A stretch of 64,000 nt of DNA from Ruminococcus sp. (GCA_021199375.1 JAJQIB010000031.1:1-64000); one strand, 5' to 3'. Positions 1 to 10,343 are shown, counted from the stretch's first letter. Numbers and translations: made by a program. Notes: a model not told the origin generated them from the letters alone.

Positions 1-221
1 TTTTCTTCAAAACTACTGACGTTTTCTTCGCATTTTTTGGTCTTGCTTTGACCTTGTTTTTTATTACTTAAAAGTATCTTCTTACTCAAAGTAATTTCCA
101 AGGGTTTTTGTTTCGTTTTAGCTGTTCAATTTTCAAGATGCCTGGTGCGCTTTACTTAGAGGTTTTATCCCCCTTCGTAAGAGTGCTTATCTATTATATC
201 ATAGATTTTACTTGTTGTCAA
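1..221 (-). promoter_or_regulatory. Strong leftward promoter and leader, probably of an rRNA operon
   Basis: On the minus strand TTGACA (216-221) and TATAAT (193-198) are separated by exactly 17 bp, so transcription would start near 187 and run out of the window. The 187 nt downstream hold no gene and carry a phrase reading TTGAAAATTGAACAGC near 126-141 on the minus strand, a type of sequence common ahead of 16S genes in Clostridia. That this is an rRNA leader is inference; the 16S gene is not in the window. An mRNA leader is the alternative. Nothing else is visible before the sleB gene at 466. Confidence 0.5.
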
Positions 222-465
222 TAGATTAAATTGTAAATTGTTTATGAACTCCCGTTCCTAACTCATTTCGATTTAATCGAGTCAACTTGTTTATTTTAAC
301 ATGTTTTTCTCTCCTTGTCAATGCTTTTTTGCGTTTTTTATTTTTTTCGTATACTTGCACAAAAAAGTTGATTTAAAATTGACTTTTTTACCTTTTTTGA
401 CTCATTTCACGAATAAAATCCGCTTTTTTGCAAAAGCTAACATAAAATCAAAAGGAGATATTCTT

Positions 466-1161
466 ATGCAAAAAACTAATTTCTCACAATTTATAAAAGC
501 TCTCGCTATACTTCTTTTAGTCATCACCCTCATAGCAGCATTTTCCTATGCGTTAATTCCCACCGCCAAATCCTCGGTTTCTGCCGTTTCCTCTCTCGGC
601 TCGTCAGGAGCTGAGGTCAAGGCTATTCAGGAGCGTCTTAAGGAGCGTGGACTATTTAATGACGATATTACAGGCTATTACGGTGAAAAAACCGAAGCGG
701 CTGTTAAGAGGTTTCAAAAGCAGCAGGGCATCTCCCAAACCGGCACAGCAGGACCCCAAACCCTTGCCGCCCTAGGAATTTCAGTCGGAGCTATTCCCGA
801 AGCCACCGAAGCAAATGTCTATCTCTTAGCCAGAATAATATCCGCCGAGGCAAGAGGTGAGCCCTACACCGGTCAGGTTGCCGTTGGCGCCGTCATTTTA
901 AATCGTATCGAGCATCCCTCCTTTCCCGACACTTTAGCAGGAGTAATCTACCAAAACGGAGCCTTTACCGCAATTGTAGACGGTCAGTTTGACGAACCCA
1001 TCGCCGACTCCGCCTACTCCGCAGCACGTGATGCTCTTAACGGCTGGGATCCCACAGGCGGATGCGTCTACTATTATAATCCCGACAAAACCTCCAATTC
1101 CTTCATGTGGTCACTCCCCACCGTCATGACAATCGGAAGTCACCGCTTTTCCACTGGCTGA
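466..1161 (+). CDS. sleB: Spore cortex-lytic enzyme SleB-like hydrolase
   Basis: A 231-residue protein. Residues 10-30 are a hydrophobic signal or anchor segment; about 43-100 form a peptidoglycan-binding repeat domain (GSSGAEVKAIQERLKERG start), and about 120-231 the Hydrolase_2 domain, with the conserved ARIISAEARGEPYTGQVAVG block containing the catalytic glutamate and a C-terminal YYYNPDKTS segment. In spore formers this family hydrolyses cortex peptidoglycan at germination as a lytic transglycosylase. The start at 466 is chosen over an upstream in-frame ATG at 301 because AAAGGAGA lies 8 bases before it and the extension reads as AT-rich low-complexity sequence. It is monocistronic with its own terminator. 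Its presence suggests a spore former, though cell-wall hydrolases of this family also occur in vegetative roles. Confidence 0.85.
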   Translation: MQKTNFSQFIKALAILLLVITLIAAFSYALIPTAKSSVSAVSSLGSSGAEVKAIQERLKERGLFNDDITGYYGEKTEAAVKRFQKQQGISQTGTAGPQTLAALGISVGAIPEATEANVYLLARIISAEARGEPYTGQVAVGAVILNRIEHPSFPDTLAGVIYQNGAFTAIVDGQFDEPIADSAYSAARDALNGWDPTGGCVYYYNPDKTSNSFMWSLPTVMTIGSHRFSTG

Positions 1162-1166
1162 TAAAA

Positions 1167-1203
1167 ACCGCAGCACGTTTTTTTCGTACTGCGGTCATTT
1201 TTT
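1167..1203 (+). terminator. Bidirectional rho-independent terminator
   Basis: ACCGCAGCACG (1167-1177) pairs with CGTACTGCGGT (1185-1195) with one mismatch. A T run follows on the plus strand, and an A run precedes it so that the minus strand also ends in Ts. It sits between convergent sleB and the lipoprotein gene and probably serves both. Confidence 0.8.
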
Positions 1204-2384
1204 TACGCCCCTCTATTATCAACATAATTAATACTCATATCATCACAGCTTACCATCGCAAATACCTCTGCGCCTGGTGTTTCGTCAAAATAGTAAACCC
1301 AGCAAACCTGAGCATCGTATACATCGTATGAACAATATGTAGCCCAAGGAGCAATATCTTCCCTGTGACTTTCACCCTCTTCAGCATCCTGTACATTTTC
1401 AGTATACATCATGCAATAATCCAAAGCAATTCTCTCTACCTCTAAATTCATTCTGCCCGCAAGGTTTTGACTTAAATATTCTGTTGCATCAACTAGGTCA
1501 ACAGTTTCTGTAGCTTCTCCTTCAATTTCGTACTCGTTATACCCACAATCTATAACAAAATTACTAATTTCCTCTCCGCAAATATAACCGAAACAGCTTG
1601 TGCCAATGAGATTTTCTAGCGATCCATCATAAGAAGCACCATATTCCAAAATATTCGCACTATTAATCTTTTGTGTACAGTCAAACTCATAAAAATAACC
1701 ATCCTCAGTTTCAGAAAGCATCACTCTCGAGACGACAAATTCATTTGGATAATCCGCCGCCTTTACAAAATCGTCGGCAAATTCCTGAGCTATATCTACA
1801 GCTTCACTTACTGATATTTCGCTGCTGCTGTCCACAAGCATGTATTTTTCATCACAGTTTTTTGCTTCAGCTGCCGTATAAAATTTAACATATTCGGATT
1901 CGTTATAATATTTTTGATCATCAAAATCTTTGCTGTAAAAGAAAAACCCATCACAGCCTATGGATAGTCTCAAATTCTTCTCCTCGTTTGAATAGGTTGG
2001 TCCAGTCGGATATGTCGTTCCGTCGTCTATCGCTTTAGATTCTTCAAAATCCTCATCATAATAGCTAAATATTTTAGCATAATTATCCTGATATTTATCA
2101 GGAATTATGTATTTCCCTGTTGAAATTGACGTTGGTATATCTATTTCTAAATTTTCCGAAAATTTCATATTATCAAGCTCAAACTCGTTAATTGATTTTA
2201 CATAATCATCCACGTTTTCGCTCATTTGCTCAAGAGATGTTACATCTAACCCCATTTCTGAAATTTTCTCATTGATGTTAGAGGATGAATCGTTCTCGTT
2301 TTTCACATTATCAGGAGTTTTAGCACACGATGTTAATGCTAATACACCTAACAAAGCTATACAAGAAATCTTTTTAAATGTCAT
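1203..2384 (-). CDS. Predicted lipoprotein of unknown function
   Basis: A 393-residue protein with an N-terminal signal peptide ending in the lipobox LALTSCAK (Cys about residue 20), so it should be lipid-anchored on the outer face of the membrane. The first 70 residues after the Cys are Asn/Ser/Glu-rich and look like a flexible linker. The rest is acidic, rich in Tyr, with only two Cys near residues 270-275 (SCFGYICGEE). I do not recognise a domain. It is single-gene, preceded by a perfect promoter (2443-2471) and followed by the shared terminator. The family and job are unknown. Confidence 0.75.
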   Translation of the reverse strand: MTFKKISCIALLGVLALTSCAKTPDNVKNENDSSSNINEKISEMGLDVTSLEQMSENVDDYVKSINEFELDNMKFSENLEIDIPTSISTGKYIIPDKYQDNYAKIFSYYDEDFEESKAIDDGTTYPTGPTYSNEEKNLRLSIGCDGFFFYSKDFDDQKYYNESEYVKFYTAAEAKNCDEKYMLVDSSSEISVSEAVDIAQEFADDFVKAADYPNEFVVSRVMLSETEDGYFYEFDCTQKINSANILEYGASYDGSLENLIGTSCFGYICGEEISNFVIDCGYNEYEIEGEATETVDLVDATEYLSQNLAGRMNLEVERIALDYCMMYTENVQDAEEGESHREDIAPWATYCSYDVYDAQVCWVYYFDETPGAEVFAMVSCDDMSINYVDNRGA

Positions 2385-2442
2385 TTTGTGTCTCCTTATA
2401 TAAAAATAAAATAGTATTTTGGATATCTCTATCCATAATTCT

Positions 2443-2471
2443 ATTATATCATTCTTTCACCACAATGTCAA
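2443..2471 (-). promoter_or_regulatory. Promoter of the lipoprotein gene
   Basis: TTGACA (2466-2471) and TATAAT (2443-2448) on the minus strand with a 17-bp spacer; the start site would be near 2436, giving a roughly 50-nt leader to the ATG at 2384. The consensus match is complete. Confidence 0.7.
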
Positions 2472-2618
2472 GATATTTCTAGTATTGTAAGATATTTTTG
2501 TAGGATAGCACAAATCTCCTCCAATATTTTTATTCATCCATACAAACTTTTTGTTTTTATCACTTTTAACATTTTGACCTGCCTTTTTTAATAAAAAATA
2601 CATATTTCGCAAACCCCC

Positions 2619-2647
2619 TTGACAAATCCAAAAAAATCGGATATAAT
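2619..2647 (+). promoter_or_regulatory. Promoter of the structured small RNA
   Basis: TTGACA at 2619-2624 and TATAAT at 2642-2647 with a 17-bp spacer. Transcription would begin near 2654, where the folded region starts. Confidence 0.75.
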
Positions 2648-2653
2648 AGAATT

Positions 2654-2886
2654 AGAAGCAGGGAAGCCTGCTATGCAGGAACATGAGTTCTGGGTATATT
2701 GACGAAACTTAACAGTCGTTGCGATATACTAAGTGATGAAGCTTTATGTATGGTCAGGGGTGTGTAAAGTGGAGCTCAATAAATGAGGTTTGCAAGTGTG
2801 CCAAGTCCTGAATAGGCTGATAACAGCTGAAGAGAAAACTTGTATTTGAAAATACCGAGCCTTGATTTTCATCAGGGCTCTTTTCT
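2654..2886 (+). ncRNA. Free-standing structured noncoding RNA, possibly raiA-motif
   Basis: About 230 nt lie between a perfect promoter and an intrinsic terminator (GAGCCTTGAT 2857-2866 pairing with ATCAGGGCTC 2871-2880, then Ts) with no convincing ORF. The transcript can form many local stems: GCAGG/CCTGC near 2659-2672, GTATAT/ATATAC around an ACGA/TCGT stem, CTCA-ATAAA-TGAG, and CAAGT/ACTTG enclosing GCTG-ATAA-CAGC. The layout (single unit, strong promoter, many small stems) fits a functional RNA. From size, host group and arrangement my best guess is the raiA-motif RNA of Firmicutes; 6S RNA is the main alternative. I cannot see the diagnostic features of SRP RNA, RNase P or tmRNA. Identity is a guess; being a structured RNA is better supported. 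Confidence 0.65.
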
Positions 2887-2890
2887 TGCC

Positions 2891-2924
2891 AAAAAAATCA
2901 TGGTACGCCAAAAAGCATACCATG
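2891..2924 (-). terminator. Terminator of guaB
   Basis: CATGGTA (2899-2905) and TACCATG (2918-2924) form a stem. On the minus strand it is followed by a run of seven Ts (2891-2897). It ends the guaB transcript just before the convergent small-RNA terminator. Confidence 0.75.
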
Positions 2925-2947
2925 ACTACAAATATTTTCTGTTTTTA

Positions 2948-4441
<1,494 letters not shown>

Positions 4442-4472
4442 CTAAATTGACTTGTATATGATATTTCTAAAA

Positions 4473-4501
4473 ATTATACGCTTTTTTCGTCAAAATGTCA
4501 A
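4473..4501 (-). promoter_or_regulatory. Promoter of guaB
   Basis: TTGACA (4496-4501) and TATAAT (4473-4478) on the minus strand with a 17-bp spacer; start near 4467. The A/T-rich spacer also contains TTGACG, but spacing favours the outer hexamer. Confidence 0.75.
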
Positions 4502-4527
4502 TAAATATTTTATAAACATTCTGTGTT

Positions 4528-5109
4528 CTAAATAGCCCCCTCTTTTTTATCTGCATTATCTGCACCATCTGCACCCTCGTCAAGCAAAATTTTCGTCTTT
4601 AATATAGCCGTCTGCGTCTTAGCATCCGGAAGCTCGCCGTTCATCGCCATCTCAAACGCCTTCTCAAACGGTATTCTTATCACATCCAAAAACTCGCCCT
4701 CATCAAGCTGCTGCTCGCCAAAATGCAGCCCTCTTGCAAGATACATGTGTATAATCTCCGTGTCGTACGCCACTGTCGGATAAATACAGCCTAAATACTC
4801 AAAGCTGTCCGCTGCTGCACCAGTCTCCTCCTTAAGCTCACGAATGCCGCATTCACGGTGATTCTCACCATACTCCAGCTTTCCGGCAGGAAGCTCATAC
4901 AGCGCCGTCTTAAATGGATATCTAAACTGCTTTACCATGTACACATTGCTATCCTCATCAAGCGGCAGCACGCATACTCCTCCCGGATGCTTTATAAGCT
5001 CACGAATTGTCTTGTGTCCATTGTCAAGCTCAACCTCGTCTTTAAATAGCTTAACCACCCGTCCATCAAAAAGCTGCTCACTGCTAAGCGTTTTTTCCTC
5101 ACTGTACAT
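4528..5109 (-). CDS. nudF: Nudix hydrolase, ADP-ribose pyrophosphatase type
   Basis: A 193-residue protein that should cleave ADP-ribose (or a related sugar nucleotide) to AMP and a sugar phosphate in the cytoplasm. The Nudix box is complete: GKLEYGENHRECGIRELKEE, then TGA, with the metal-binding REL.EE core. The upstream GGVCVLPLDEDSNVYMVKQF strand and the YELPAGK lead-in are typical of the ADPRase subfamily. The C-terminus is acidic and Ala/Asp-rich (about 20 residues, EGADGADNADKKEG), which is unusual and probably unstructured. It lies 14 bases downstream of the YfhO gene on the same strand, so the two are probably cotranscribed. Exact substrate is inferred. Confidence 0.88.
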   Translation of the reverse strand: MYSEEKTLSSEQLFDGRVVKLFKDEVELDNGHKTIRELIKHPGGVCVLPLDEDSNVYMVKQFRYPFKTALYELPAGKLEYGENHRECGIRELKEETGAAADSFEYLGCIYPTVAYDTEIIHMYLARGLHFGEQQLDEGEFLDVIRIPFEKAFEMAMNGELPDAKTQTAILKTKILLDEGADGADNADKKEGAI

Positions 5110-5123
5110 ATATCCCTTCTCCT

Positions 5124-7649
5124 TTACTGCTTCTCCTGCTCGTTCTCGTCATTATCATCAGCCGTCAGCTGCTTAAGGGCTTGCTCGCTCTCAATTTTCT
5201 CAACAGGCTCGCCGTCATATCTGTCCGAATCCGCAATCGTCTCAAGCTCTGCCACATTCCTTCTTCTTCTGTCATATACAAATCCAACGACAACATAAAC
5301 AACAAATACGCCTGCACCAACAGCAGTAATAACCTTGCCCTGCGCAAGTCCCGCCGTCTCATAGCTAAATACAATCTCGCTGTCGCCTGCAGGAGCTCTT
5401 ACCGCCATAAATCCATAGCTTACCTTTTCAATGTCAACAGCCTCTCCGTTTACCGTAGCTGTCCAGCCCTCCTCATAGGGCACCGAGAAGAATACCAGCT
5501 TGTCCTCATCAAGCTCAATCTTAGCCTCAAATCCCTCCGAGCTCTCCTCAAAGTAATAGCAAGCCTCGCTTCTCTTCTCCTCACAAGCCTCAGCATAAGC
5601 CTCATCCGTAAGCTTTGAGGCTTCATTCTGATAAACATCCAGAATATCCGCATACTTCGCAATCTGCTCATCATCAAGCACTACGGCATTCACCAGCACA
5701 TTAGGCTTGTTTTCGTCCGAAACCGACTGCACCACTGTATCGGTGGTATAGTAATCATACGTAAAGCCCATCGGAATCCAGTACTGATTCTCATATATAT
5801 CAAAGTCGTTTTGCGTATCGATATACTCAAATCCGTACAAATCCGAAATAGTCTGAGCCGGCGTTGAGCTGCTAGATCTGTTAAAGTAATATCTAACCGA
5901 GAATAAACCTCTTAGCGCATAAAGATCTGTATCCATTCTTGATGCTACATCTCTCGTCTGTCCGATCGAGGTATAAAAATCCATAATCGATGAGGGAACC
6001 ACACTGTGGAAGGTTCTCATTGACGATAATCCCCAGTACATGCACCAGTTGTCCACGCTCGCCGATGTATCTATCCTAAAAAAGGTGTTCTCCTCATAAA
6101 GGTCATTTACATCGCTTTCCTCATCCAGCTTATCCATATCAAGGTTATCCTTGCCGTTTATTGCATATTCGATATATTCGTCATGATTTCCATCCTGCAC
6201 CGCACCAAAGTTTACTCCCGCAAACATGGTAATAATGCAGGCAGCCGAGGTCACTGATGAAACTATTCTGTTAAAGCTTTTTGTTCTCGGAAGATAATAT
6301 ATTATAATGCCCAATACCGCCGTAAGTATAGCCGTCACAGCAAATTGCATATAATACATTTCCTCATACTGATAGTTCTTAAAGTAAACTACCTCGCCGT
6401 CCTCAAGCTTAGGAAGCAGACCTATAATTAGGAACACAGCCGCCCCTATAACAACGGGAAGATATCCCTTTTTAAGCTTGTCAGGATTCTCATCAAATAC
6501 CTTAGCCGTCATCATGCACATTATCAAAATCGGCATATAATACCATCTAGCATAATAGCTGCTGTTTAGCATTACAAATAGCGAGTTTAATACCGGCACG
6601 CACATCATAATTCCACTTACAATTATAATTCTCGACGCCCAGCTTTTTATTTTATCTCTCATAAATGCTATAACGCCGCACATTGAGAACATCGGCAGAT
6701 ATCCCGCAATTGACGCCCATCTCGCCTTGTCCGACTCAAGTATGTTTACTCTAGCAGGCATATCCGACATCATAAAGAACGCCTGAATAATTCTCGGTAT
6801 TCTCACATTCTCGCTGTATACCACCATATCCGTGCCATAAAGCCTGTTGCTGACTCTCGGATTCGTCACAACATCATAAACCGCCGGAAGAAGTATTATA
6901 CACGATAAAGCCACACCCAGCACCGCTTCAAAAACAAGCCTTCCGAATATCCTAAGACTCATCTTGTAATCCTTGTCTAGGCAGCGTATAAAGAAGTAGA
7001 TTACAACAAATACCACCTCTCCAAAGAAGAAGAAGTAGCTTATGCAAGCGCACAATCCCACGCATAGTGCAAACACGCCTCTGCGTCCGTCCTGCGTAAG
7101 CTGCTCAAACGCAAGCAAAAGCAGCGGAAAGAACGCCGTAACGTCATGAAAGTGATTAAAGAACACATTGTAAACCTGAAATCCCGAATAGGCGTATAGC
7201 ATAGCTCCAATAAAGGCTCCGCTTGATTTCTTTACAAATCTCCTTATGTATGCATATGCAGCAACTGCCGCTATTGATGTCTTTAGAGCTAACAGCCACG
7301 GCATCAGATATTTTACCGCATCAAGCGGAAAAAGTGTCGAAAGCCAAAAGAAGGGACTTCCAAGCAGATAGAACGAATACGACCCTATAAAATTAGAGCC
7401 CAAATCCGTACCCCAGTCCCAGCCAAGGCTTCCCTCACGCACCATTTCATTTGCGTGATAGTAAAACATCATCTGCTGAGAGTTAAAATCTCCGTAGTAT
7501 AAAAATATACCGCCATTTTTAATCATAGTCGGCAAAAAGGCAAGCATCATTCCGACAAATGCCACAATAAAAAGCAGCAGATAGTTTTTAAGCTCGCTCC
7601 TTTTTCCCCCGTAGGTCAGCTTTTCTTTAAACATATTATTGCAATCCAC
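5124..7649 (-). CDS. YfhO-family polytopic membrane protein
   Basis: An 841-residue protein with roughly a dozen hydrophobic segments in the first 470 residues, then a long extracytoplasmic region, one final membrane helix (about 775-800) and a charged C-terminal tail (ADDNDENEQEKQ). The early YGDFNSQQMMFYYH segment and the soluble C-terminal FFSVPYEEGWTATVNG block are hallmarks of YfhO (DUF6044/PMT-like GT-C fold). In Bacillus and Listeria the family is tied to glycosylation of teichoic acids using undecaprenyl-linked sugars. A paralogue lies at 49533-52463 next to a GT2 enzyme; this copy has no GT2 neighbour. The exact sugar is unknown. Confidence 0.85.
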   Translation of the reverse strand: MDCNNMFKEKLTYGGKRSELKNYLLLFIVAFVGMMLAFLPTMIKNGGIFLYYGDFNSQQMMFYYHANEMVREGSLGWDWGTDLGSNFIGSYSFYLLGSPFFWLSTLFPLDAVKYLMPWLLALKTSIAAVAAYAYIRRFVKKSSGAFIGAMLYAYSGFQVYNVFFNHFHDVTAFFPLLLLAFEQLTQDGRRGVFALCVGLCACISYFFFFGEVVFVVIYFFIRCLDKDYKMSLRIFGRLVFEAVLGVALSCIILLPAVYDVVTNPRVSNRLYGTDMVVYSENVRIPRIIQAFFMMSDMPARVNILESDKARWASIAGYLPMFSMCGVIAFMRDKIKSWASRIIIVSGIMMCVPVLNSLFVMLNSSYYARWYYMPILIMCMMTAKVFDENPDKLKKGYLPVVIGAAVFLIIGLLPKLEDGEVVYFKNYQYEEMYYMQFAVTAILTAVLGIIIYYLPRTKSFNRIVSSVTSAACIITMFAGVNFGAVQDGNHDEYIEYAINGKDNLDMDKLDEESDVNDLYEENTFFRIDTSASVDNWCMYWGLSSMRTFHSVVPSSIMDFYTSIGQTRDVASRMDTDLYALRGLFSVRYYFNRSSSSTPAQTISDLYGFEYIDTQNDFDIYENQYWIPMGFTYDYYTTDTVVQSVSDENKPNVLVNAVVLDDEQIAKYADILDVYQNEASKLTDEAYAEACEEKRSEACYYFEESSEGFEAKIELDEDKLVFFSVPYEEGWTATVNGEAVDIEKVSYGFMAVRAPAGDSEIVFSYETAGLAQGKVITAVGAGVFVVYVVVGFVYDRRRRNVAELETIADSDRYDGEPVEKIESEQALKQLTADDNDENEQEKQ

Positions 7650-7684
7650 CTTTGTTATAAACTATAATATTCGCTTCAAACTCT

Positions 7685-7713
7685 ATTATATCACACCTCA
7701 CCCATAAAATCAA
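7685..7713 (-). promoter_or_regulatory. Probable promoter of the YfhO-Nudix pair
   Basis: TATAAT on the minus strand at 7685-7690 with TTGATT at 7708-7713, 17-bp spacer. The -10 is perfect and the -35 weak. Confidence 0.5.
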
Positions 7714-7734
7714 GCCCTAAAAAATAAATTAGCA

Positions 7735-7765
7735 TGCAAAAAATGCAGGCTCAAAAAAGCCTGCA
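7735..7765 (-). terminator. Terminator of the rpmH-jag cluster
   Basis: TGCAGGCT (7744-7751) and AGCCTGCA (7758-7765) pair perfectly; on the minus strand six Ts follow. It lies 8 bases after the jag stop. Confidence 0.85.
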
Positions 7766-7772
7766 CTCAAAA

Positions 7773-8570
7773 TTAAATCTCAATTTTTCCATAAAGACCC
7801 GAACCCAAATCCAAATCGTCCTCAGGCTTCGGTCTCTTGTAGTCCTTTTCAAAGCTCGTGGTAATGTCGTAATGTGACTTAGGCTTGCCGCCTCTGCCGC
7901 CCTTGCGACCCTTACCTCTGTAGCCGCCCTTGTTGTTGTAGCTTCTTCTTTCGGTTGAGCTTATAACAACCTTTCTGTAGGGCTCATCGCCTCTCGACTT
8001 AGATGTAACTCCCTCAACCTGTGAAACAGCCGCATGAACTATCCTTCTCTCATAAGGATTCATAGGCTCAAGCGCTCTGGATCTGCCGCTCTTCTTTACG
8101 CCGTTAGCGATCTTCACAGCCGTCTCCTCAAGGTACTCCTTGCGTCTTTCTCTAAATCCATTGCAGTCGGTTGAGATTCTAAAGTACTCTCTGTCAATCT
8201 TGTTGCATACAAGCGATGACAGATACTGAAGAGCGTCCAAAAGCTCGCCTCTTCTGCCAATTAAATCCTCAAAGCCGTCTCCGCCGATTTCAATGTCAAT
8301 TCCCTCATCACAATCAGTCGCCACAACAGACACATTCTCAATGCCCATCTTCTCAAGCACATCCCTAATGTATCCTACTGCCGCATCTGCTTTGGTTAAG
8401 GGCTTCTCATACGTCGCCTCAACTCTAGCATCTCCCTTGACCTTGCCAAAAAGACCCTTCTTAGGCTCCTCAATTACCGTAAACTCAATGTCCTCAATAC
8501 TAGCCTCGAAAGCCTGTGCAGCCTTCTCCTTCGCCTCTTCCACAGACGCCGCGGTAAAAATCTCCTTCAT
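7773..8570 (-). CDS. jag: Jag/KhpB RNA-binding protein
   Basis: A 265-residue protein. Residues 1-50 form the Jag_N domain (EEAKEKAAQAFE... with GLFGK motif), about 75-150 a KH domain (the GRRGELLDALQYLSSLV segment) and about 150-213 the R3H domain with NPYERRIVHAAV. The C-terminus is Gly/Lys/Arg-rich (GGYRGKGRKGGRGGKPKS), an extra RNA-binding tail not present in all homologues. KhpB partners with KhpA to bind RNA and affects cell division and elongation in Firmicutes; khpA is not in this window. It is the last gene of the rpmH-rnpA-yidD-yidC-jag run, a conserved arrangement next to oriC. Confidence 0.93.
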   Translation of the reverse strand: MKEIFTAASVEEAKEKAAQAFEASIEDIEFTVIEEPKKGLFGKVKGDARVEATYEKPLTKADAAVGYIRDVLEKMGIENVSVVATDCDEGIDIEIGGDGFEDLIGRRGELLDALQYLSSLVCNKIDREYFRISTDCNGFRERRKEYLEETAVKIANGVKKSGRSRALEPMNPYERRIVHAAVSQVEGVTSKSRGDEPYRKVVISSTERRSYNNKGGYRGKGRKGGRGGKPKSHYDITTSFEKDYKRPKPEDDLDLGSGLYGKIEI

Positions 8571-8611
8571 CTAAATCATTCCTTTCCGCTTACACGCTCT
8601 TTTTTTGAGCT

Positions 8612-10006
8612 TTATTCGTCGTCATCATTATAAACATCGCCATACTTTTCGGCGTAACGTTTTCTCGCTTCGTTAAGCTTCTGCCTGTTTCTTTCCTTAA
8701 TCTGCGCCTTGCTAAGCTTAGAAATATCATCCTCTTCTTCCTCGTCACCATCATCGTCCGAGGTGCTCTTGCCACTCTGCGTCTTACCGTTAGCGGCATT
8801 TTGCTCATTTTGCATCTGAAGAGCTCTCTCCATCATCGAAGGACCCTTCTTTTTCTTCTTTTTAGCAGCCTTACCGCTTGCCTCCTCCTTCGCAATGATA
8901 GCCTCCATCCTTGCGGGAGAATATCTAACATTTAAGAATATCGTCTGGAATACGCTGTACGCTGATGAATAAATCCAGTAAATACCGAGTGCGCATGGAA
9001 ATTCAAAACCAATCCACAGCGAAATAAGCGGCATACCAAACATCATAATCATCATAGTGCCGTTCATCTTCTGCTCAGGATTACGCCTTCTCGTAAATAT
9101 CTGAGAGATTATCATCGTAGTTAGCTGCAGCGCAAAGGATATAAAGGGAATTACAACAGTAGCATCCTTTGTCGTAGGAATCTTGCCAAGCTCCATTCCA
9201 AAGAAGGTGTAGTCAAAATCCTTAATAGCCTCCTGTACATCCTCGCTCAATACGCCAAGATACTGTCCGTCCGCCTTTGAATTAAAGTTAAAAAGCAAAA
9301 CCTCAGGACCGTACGATGACTTCATCATATTGCTTGTAAAGTTGTCGGTGTTGGTAACAAACTCGTCCAGACCCTCATACTCCACAAAAGCATTCATTAT
9401 TCTGTCAATCTGCGCTCCCGAAAGATCCTCCAGTGCGTCCGCAGAATTAGAATAGCTCTCACTGTCAGTAAGAACCTTTTCAAGCTCAGTCGCAAGCTGC
9501 TCATCGCTAAGCTCCTCGTCTGAGTCCTCAATTATCTTATCAATAATAGTCTGCATATTAGCATCGTCAGTATCAACCTCCGAGCTAATCGTGTAAATGG
9601 TTTTAACCATATCGCTGTCCGCAGAAACATCGTCCTTATCCGCACTCGATACATACGTCAAGGGACCGTATACAACAGGAATCAGAGCCCAAAGCACAAC
9701 AAACGAAATAATCATCGGTAGGCATCCCGATGTCGGACTTGCATTGTGCTCTGTATAAAGCTTCATCGTCTCCTGATTCAGCTTTTCCTGGTTTTTTCCA
9801 TATTTTTTCTTAAGCTTTTCAATCTCAGGCTGAAGCATATTAAGCCTAGCCGTACTCTTTTGCTGCTTTATGTTAAGCGGCATCATTATAAGTCTTGTCA
9901 GTACCGTAAAAAGCAGCAGCGCCAAACCGTAGTTTTGAACGAGCATATAACAGCCCTTCATTATATATCCAAGCGGTATGGCAAGTATACTCATTATACT
10001 ACTCAT
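8612..10006 (-). CDS. yidC: Membrane protein insertase YidC/OxaA with large insertion
   Basis: A 464-residue protein that inserts proteins into the cytoplasmic membrane. The first conserved helix carries the groove arginine (LLFTVLTRLIMMPL, Arg about 38), followed by the cytoplasmic helical hairpin (LQPEIEKLKKKYGKNQEKL). The remaining conserved membrane segments are near 100-120, 275-300 and 315-365. Between about residues 125 and 260 is an acidic insertion of some 130 residues (DDVSADSD, IIEDSDEELSDEQLATELEK) placed where the external loop should be; most Gram-positive homologues are under 300 residues. The tail is rich in Lys then Asp/Glu. There is no lipobox Cys near the start. It is cotranscribed with yidD upstream. 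Confidence 0.93.
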   Translation of the reverse strand: MSSIMSILAIPLGYIMKGCYMLVQNYGLALLLFTVLTRLIMMPLNIKQQKSTARLNMLQPEIEKLKKKYGKNQEKLNQETMKLYTEHNASPTSGCLPMIISFVVLWALIPVVYGPLTYVSSADKDDVSADSDMVKTIYTISSEVDTDDANMQTIIDKIIEDSDEELSDEQLATELEKVLTDSESYSNSADALEDLSGAQIDRIMNAFVEYEGLDEFVTNTDNFTSNMMKSSYGPEVLLFNFNSKADGQYLGVLSEDVQEAIKDFDYTFFGMELGKIPTTKDATVVIPFISFALQLTTMIISQIFTRRRNPEQKMNGTMMIMMFGMPLISLWIGFEFPCALGIYWIYSSAYSVFQTIFLNVRYSPARMEAIIAKEEASGKAAKKKKKKGPSMMERALQMQNEQNAANGKTQSGKSTSDDDGDEEEEDDISKLSKAQIKERNRQKLNEARKRYAEKYGDVYNDDDE

Positions 10007-10028
10007 ATAAATTCCCTTCTTTTATGAG

Positions 10029-10343
10029 TCATTTCTTCCTCTTCCTACTTTTCTCTTTTTCCTTCTCATATTTTTCTCGATTAAAAAAATACGCAGCCGT
10101 AATCCTTTCGGGCACATAGTCAATTCCGCCCCTGCTCCAGGGATTACATCTCAAAATTCTCCAAACAGTAAGTATAGCTCCCCAAAAAACTCCATGCTTT
10201 TTTATAGCCTGTATACTATAGTTCGAGCAAGTAGGATAATACCTGCACTTCGCCGAGGTCAGCGGACTTATAGCCCTTTGATAAAGCCTTATCGGCATCA
10301 CCGCGATACCTCTTACCCTTTTCTTTAGCTTATCCTTGTTCAT
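10029..10343 (-). CDS. yidD: Membrane protein insertion efficiency factor YidD
   Basis: A 104-residue protein with the full family signature: [21 protein letters not shown], then [12 protein letters not shown] and DYVPE. YidD is a small membrane-associated factor thought to assist YidC-dependent insertion. The C-terminus is a Lys/Arg/Glu-rich tail. Its start codon overlaps the stop of rnpA by 4 bases (ATGA type), showing translational coupling. Confidence 0.95.
   Translation of the reverse strand: MNKDKLKKRVRGIAVMPIRLYQRAISPLTSAKCRYYPTCSNYSIQAIKKHGVFWGAILTVWRILRCNPWSRGGIDYVPERITAAYFFNREKYEKEKEKSRKRKK

Noticed and set aside
301-465. N-terminal extension of SleB from ATG 301
   Set aside because: The text is Phe-rich noise from AT-rich DNA, and a strong ribosome site precedes the ATG at 466.
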